A DNA stretch of 64,000 bases from Jutongia huaianensis (GTDB lineage: Bacteria; Bacillota; Clostridia; Lachnospirales; Lachnospiraceae), in contig NZ_JACRSX010000012.1 of assembly GCF_014384985.1 (NCBI RefSeq), positions 32,535 through 96,534 of the forward strand, written 5' to 3'. The position numbers and the translations under genes are program-made. How positions within the stretch are numbered: the first letter of the stretch is position 1; each line of letters opens with the position of its first letter. A model generated the notes under the pieces. It searched no databases. It was not told the origin of the DNA and was given only the letters and a program-made list of their open reading frames with translations. Shown in pieces: positions 60,698 to 64,000 of the stretch.

Positions 60698-63673
60698 ATG
60701 GCTTTACGAAAAAAAGCAATGGCCATTGTCCTGAGTATGGCAATGGTGGCAACCTCGCTGTCGCTCCCAAATATGACAGCGAAAACAGCAAAAGCTGCCG
60801 GAAGCAGCTTTCAGAACCTGAACCAGTCGCAGATCACGGAGGCGATGGGGGTCGGGTACAATCTCGGAAACTCACTGGAGGCCGCAAGTGCAGGCACTCC
60901 GAACGAAACAGCCTATGGCAATCCAAAGCTCACAGAGGATCTGGTTCTTGCAGCGAAGGATGCCGGCTTCAAATCAATCCGTATTCCGGTATCTTATCTG
61001 AGCATGATCGATGACAATAACGGATACAAGATTGATTCTACATGGCTTGACCGTGTGCAGCAGGTGGTGGATTATTGTGTGGACAATGATATGTATGCCA
61101 TTGTGAATATGCACGGTGACGGCTACACCACAGTAAACGGCGGATGGCTGTTGTGCGGAAGTGGTGACCAGACAAAGATTAAAGCAAAATACAAAGCATG
61201 CTGGGAGCAGATTGCCGATCGTTTCAAAGGTTATGACGAGCATCTGATCTTTGAGTCTATGAACGAGGAGTTTGATGGAACTTACGGAACCCCCGGCAGA
61301 AGTGCCTATGCAAATATAAATGCGTACAATCAGATTTTCGTGGATACCGTACGCAGATCCGGCGGTAACAACGATCAGAGATGGCTGTTGATCCCTGGAT
61401 GGAATACCAATATTGATTATACGGCAGGGGATTATGGCTTTGAAATGCCGACAGATAATTATCTTTCTTCTAATATCGCATCCGGACAGAAAAGAATTAT
61501 GATCTCTGTTCATTATTATGATCCATGGGATTTCTGTGGTACTGAGTCCGGAGCTGTGACCCAGTGGGGTGACAGTGTCACAGATGCATCCAAGAAACCA
61601 GGCTGGGGCGATGAGTCTTATATGGCATCCCAGTTTAAAAAAATGTACACCAAATTTGTTTCCAAGGGATATCCTGTGGTCATTGGAGAGTTTGGTGCCA
61701 TCAATAAGGAAAATTACGACAGTCAGAATAAGATCTGCCGTGCCGAATATTATCAGAAGGTTTGCTACTATGCAAAGCAGTATGGTATGATTCCGGTTGC
61801 ATGGGACAACGGTTATAACGGAGAATATGGATTTGCAATTATCGACCGTTATTCCAATAAGGTTGTTCATCAGGAGCTGATGGATGCCATGATGGAGATT
61901 TATGGCGGAGATCAGTCTGCAACTGCTACAGGAATTACACTGAATAAATCATCTCTGACTGTTCATATCGGAGATGAGAAGCAACAGCTCACCGCGACGC
62001 TGACACCGGCCGACAGCAAGGATAAGGTTGTGTGGAGCTCCAGCGATGAGAGCGTTGCTTCTGTGAACTCCAAGGGACAGGTAACCGCAGTTGGAGCAGG
62101 AACCTGCACCATTACAGCGTCTGTGCCTCTGGGATACAAGGCAACCTGTCAGGTGACAGTGCCAAAGGCAGAATATGTACGAGCTAAAATGTATCTGCTG
62201 GAAACCGCAAGCTGGCAGTCTGTAATCAGTGATGAGTATGTTGATATTTATTCCGGCGGCGGAGACTTCTCGTTGTCTCTGGAGGCAACCAAGAGCCAGC
62301 TGCAGAACATTGGCTCTCTTTACATTAAAGATATCAATGTGGCAGATGATGAGGCCTCAGTATTTAATAAAGCAACGGTAAAGGTAAAATCCTTCGAGAT
62401 CAATGGACAGAAATATACCATGAAAAATGATACCTTTACCTATGATGTATCACAGAAGGCATCCGATGATGGTCTGATTTGTCCAATCTTTAATTTCTCA
62501 TTTATTAATGTTTGGGCAAATACCCACATCAATAATGTGACGGTAGAAAATTCAAATTATAAGGCATACTTTAATAATGTAAACTATAAGACGATGAATA
62601 CCGTTAAGATAAACTTCGAGGTATCCGGAATTGACGGAAATGTAACAGAGCCAACCGCAGCACCAACAGTAGAGCCGACAGTAAAACCAACTGTTGCACC
62701 GACAGCAAAACCGACAAAGGCACCAACGGCAAAACCGACAGAAGTACCAACAGTAAAACCGACCGTTGCACCGACAGCAAAACCGACAGAAGTACCAACG
62801 GTAGAGCCGACTGTTGCACCGACTGTAAAACCAACAGAGCCTCCGGTGATCACAGGAGAAAAGGTGATCGTATCGAATCTGGCATCCACTTATGCAACTA
62901 ATGATGCATCATGGCTGATGGATGCAGCAGATGATGATATTGTAACAGTTGTTTATACCTGTACGGATCCTTCTCACGGCAACTGGGGCATTCTCGGCTG
63001 GGGAGCGTCGGTAGATGATCAGTGGCAGAACGGTGATAATTATTCAGCCGCAGGCAATGCTGCAGAGAAGATCACCAGAGTATATACAGTTAAAGAGCTG
63101 AAAGCATCTTTGAATATTAAGGATAATTCCAATGTATCATATCTCTGCCTGTCTGTATGGAATGGTGGAAAGATTGTGAAGCTTTCCATTGCAGGTAATG
63201 GCAGTGAGACACCGGAGCCAACGGTAGAGCCTACTGCAGCACCTACAATTGCACCAACGGTAGAGCCGACCGTTGCACCAACACAGGCACCAACAGTCGC
63301 ACCTACTACAGAACCGACAGTGGCGCCAACCGTTGCACCTACTACAGCGCCTACTACAGCACCGTCTGACGACAGCAAGGTAACAGGAACCGTGAAACTC
63401 ACCAGTGACTGGGGCAGCGGCGCAATCGCACAGATCACCCTTACAAATAATTCCGGCGTAAGCTTCACAAACGGCTGGACCGTTGAGTTCACGCTGGACC
63501 GTGAGATCACATCTATGTGGAGCGGCGAGTGCACAAGCCTTGGCGGCAATCGTTACCGCATAAGTAATCCGAGCTGGGACGGTAACTGGGCTGCCGGAAA
63601 GACCATTACCCTGAATTGTGGTGTTGGCGGTGGAAGTGGCGCACCGGTTATCAGTGATATTGTATTAAAATAG
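60698..63673 (+). CDS. Secreted GH5 endoglucanase with Big2, beta modules and CBM2
   Basis: 991 residues. Signal peptide about 1-34. GH5 catalytic domain (about 40-405, most like subfamily 4): MGVGYNLGNSLEA, VNMHGDGYTT, acid/base E190 in FESMNEEFDG, ISVHYYDPWDF and nucleophile E331 in VIGEFGAIN. Then a Big2 domain (about 410-485), a beta module (about 487-645) of unclear CBM type, a Pro/Thr linker, another beta module (about 725-838), a second linker and a C-terminal CBM2 (about 892-991) with the Trp positions seen in crystalline-cellulose binders (GWTVEF, MWSGEC, SWDGNW). GGAAGGAGA fixes the start. Unlike the other GH5 it has no Lys-rich wall module. Confidence 0.93.
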   Translation: MALRKKAMAIVLSMAMVATSLSLPNMTAKTAKAAGSSFQNLNQSQITEAMGVGYNLGNSLEAASAGTPNETAYGNPKLTEDLVLAAKDAGFKSIRIPVSYLSMIDDNNGYKIDSTWLDRVQQVVDYCVDNDMYAIVNMHGDGYTTVNGGWLLCGSGDQTKIKAKYKACWEQIADRFKGYDEHLIFESMNEEFDGTYGTPGRSAYANINAYNQIFVDTVRRSGGNNDQRWLLIPGWNTNIDYTAGDYGFEMPTDNYLSSNIASGQKRIMISVHYYDPWDFCGTESGAVTQWGDSVTDASKKPGWGDESYMASQFKKMYTKFVSKGYPVVIGEFGAINKENYDSQNKICRAEYYQKVCYYAKQYGMIPVAWDNGYNGEYGFAIIDRYSNKVVHQELMDAMMEIYGGDQSATATGITLNKSSLTVHIGDEKQQLTATLTPADSKDKVVWSSSDESVASVNSKGQVTAVGAGTCTITASVPLGYKATCQVTVPKAEYVRAKMYLLETASWQSVISDEYVDIYSGGGDFSLSLEATKSQLQNIGSLYIKDINVADDEASVFNKATVKVKSFEINGQKYTMKNDTFTYDVSQKASDDGLICPIFNFSFINVWANTHINNVTVENSNYKAYFNNVNYKTMNTVKINFEVSGIDGNVTEPTAAPTVEPTVKPTVAPTAKPTKAPTAKPTEVPTVKPTVAPTAKPTEVPTVEPTVAPTVKPTEPPVITGEKVIVSNLASTYATNDASWLMDAADDDIVTVVYTCTDPSHGNWGILGWGASVDDQWQNGDNYSAAGNAAEKITRVYTVKELKASLNIKDNSNVSYLCLSVWNGGKIVKLSIAGNGSETPEPTVEPTAAPTIAPTVEPTVAPTQAPTVAPTTEPTVAPTVAPTTAPTTAPSDDSKVTGTVKLTSDWGSGAIAQITLTNNSGVSFTNGWTVEFTLDREITSMWSGECTSLGGNRYRISNPSWDGNWAAGKTITLNCGVGGGSGAPVISDIVLK

Positions 63674-63723
63674 CCTTTCTGTGATAAACAAAAAACCAAC
63701 AATTTTGCCATAGTATAGTAATA

Positions 63724-63770
63724 AATAGACGGTGTCTGTAATTTATGATTATAGACACCGTCTATTATTT
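63724..63770 (+). terminator. Terminator after the GH5/CBM2 gene
   Basis: A perfect 14-bp stem, AATAGACGGTGTCT (63724-63737) and AGACACCGTCTATT (63753-63766), extended by inner G-U pairs, followed by T-rich sequence. Confidence 0.85.
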
Positions 63771-63887
63771 ATTTAAATAAAGTTGTTGAATGTTTTATAA
63801 TTAAATAGTATTATTGGTGTTAAATTAGTGGCTTATGAGAGCTATTGCACAATAAATATGTTTGTTATATGAAAGGGCGTAAAAGTA

Positions 63888-64000
63888 ATGGATAAATTAA
63901 AGAAATTAATCGAACATAATATATTTGTTAAAGTTTTTGGTATTGGAGGGATATTTATTGCAATATGTTATTTTTTATTTACTACAATTTTGCAAACAGA
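63888..64000 (+). CDS. N-terminal fragment of a membrane protein (cut by window edge)
   Basis: ATG at 63888 with a GAAAGGG site. The 37 visible residues start MDKLKKLIEHN and hold a membrane helix (VFGIGGIFIAICYFLFTTIL). The family cannot be judged. Confidence 0.5.
   Translation, partial: MDKLKKLIEHNIFVKVFGIGGIFIAICYFLFTTILQT

Overview
The window looks like a chromosomal segment of a motile, cellulose-degrading, low-to-medium GC Gram-positive anaerobe of the Clostridia, most likely Lachnospiraceae. This rests on the flagellin N-terminus (MIVQHNITAMNANRML), AGGAGG ribosome sites, several ATG/GTG/TTG starts, secreted proteins with Lys-rich Ig-like modules and Pro/Thr/Ser linkers, an EpsC-type serine acetyltransferase, a permuted GH3 and GH5 cellulases with CBM2. 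I saw no rRNA, tRNA, CRISPR array, insertion sequence or integrase. The genus cannot be fixed from this sequence alone.

Layout. 1-5 kb: the C-terminus of a serpin, an ECF sigma/membrane anti-sigma pair, serine acetyltransferase and NAD synthetase. 5-15 kb: an M56/BlaR1-like sensor that has lost its zinc ligands, a YvyF-like flagellar zinc-ribbon protein, an AEC transporter, a sulfotransferase, a membrane TPR-like protein, a MraY-type transferase, a DUF1858 protein, an HD-GYP c-di-GMP phosphodiesterase and a leucine-rich-repeat surface protein. 15-20 kb: TetR regulator, GH5 cellulase with a tandem-repeat linker, MATE transporter, XRE regulator. 21-23 kb: csrA and flagellin behind a sigma-28-type promoter. 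23.3-32.9 kb: a defence block made of an Rpn/PD-(D/E)XK nuclease gene with an in-frame duplicated C-terminal module, then a Wadjet system jetABCD whose SMC-like jetC is cut in two by one in-frame TAA. 32.9-43.8 kb: permuted GH3 beta-glucosidase, K+/H+ antiporter, DUF6110 protein with an atypical P1B-ATPase, and a large surface protein. 43.9-53.9 kb: a second anti-sigma gene next to a sigma factor lacking region 4, a MarR-MATE operon with clear operators, uracil permease and upp, and two more MATE genes. 53.9-64 kb: a membrane FHA-like protein, a CAP-domain surface protein, a hydrolase-chemoreceptor operon in which the receptor ends in a PilZ domain, a GH5/CBM2 cellulase and the start of a membrane protein.

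How it fits together. Two secreted GH5 endoglucanases and a cytoplasmic GH3 beta-glucosidase make a plausible cellulose-to-glucose route. Both cellulase genes have an intrinsic-terminator-like hairpin between a good promoter and the start codon, which suggests transcription attenuation. Motility is represented by sigma-28-like promoters, CsrA, flagellin with CsrA-like leader hairpins, and a chemoreceptor-PilZ fusion; c-di-GMP turnover is represented by the HD-GYP protein. The most unusual points are the split jetC, the duplicated C-terminal module and internal start in the Rpn gene, the M56 protein without zinc ligands, the sigma factor without region 4, and the attenuator-like cellulase leaders.
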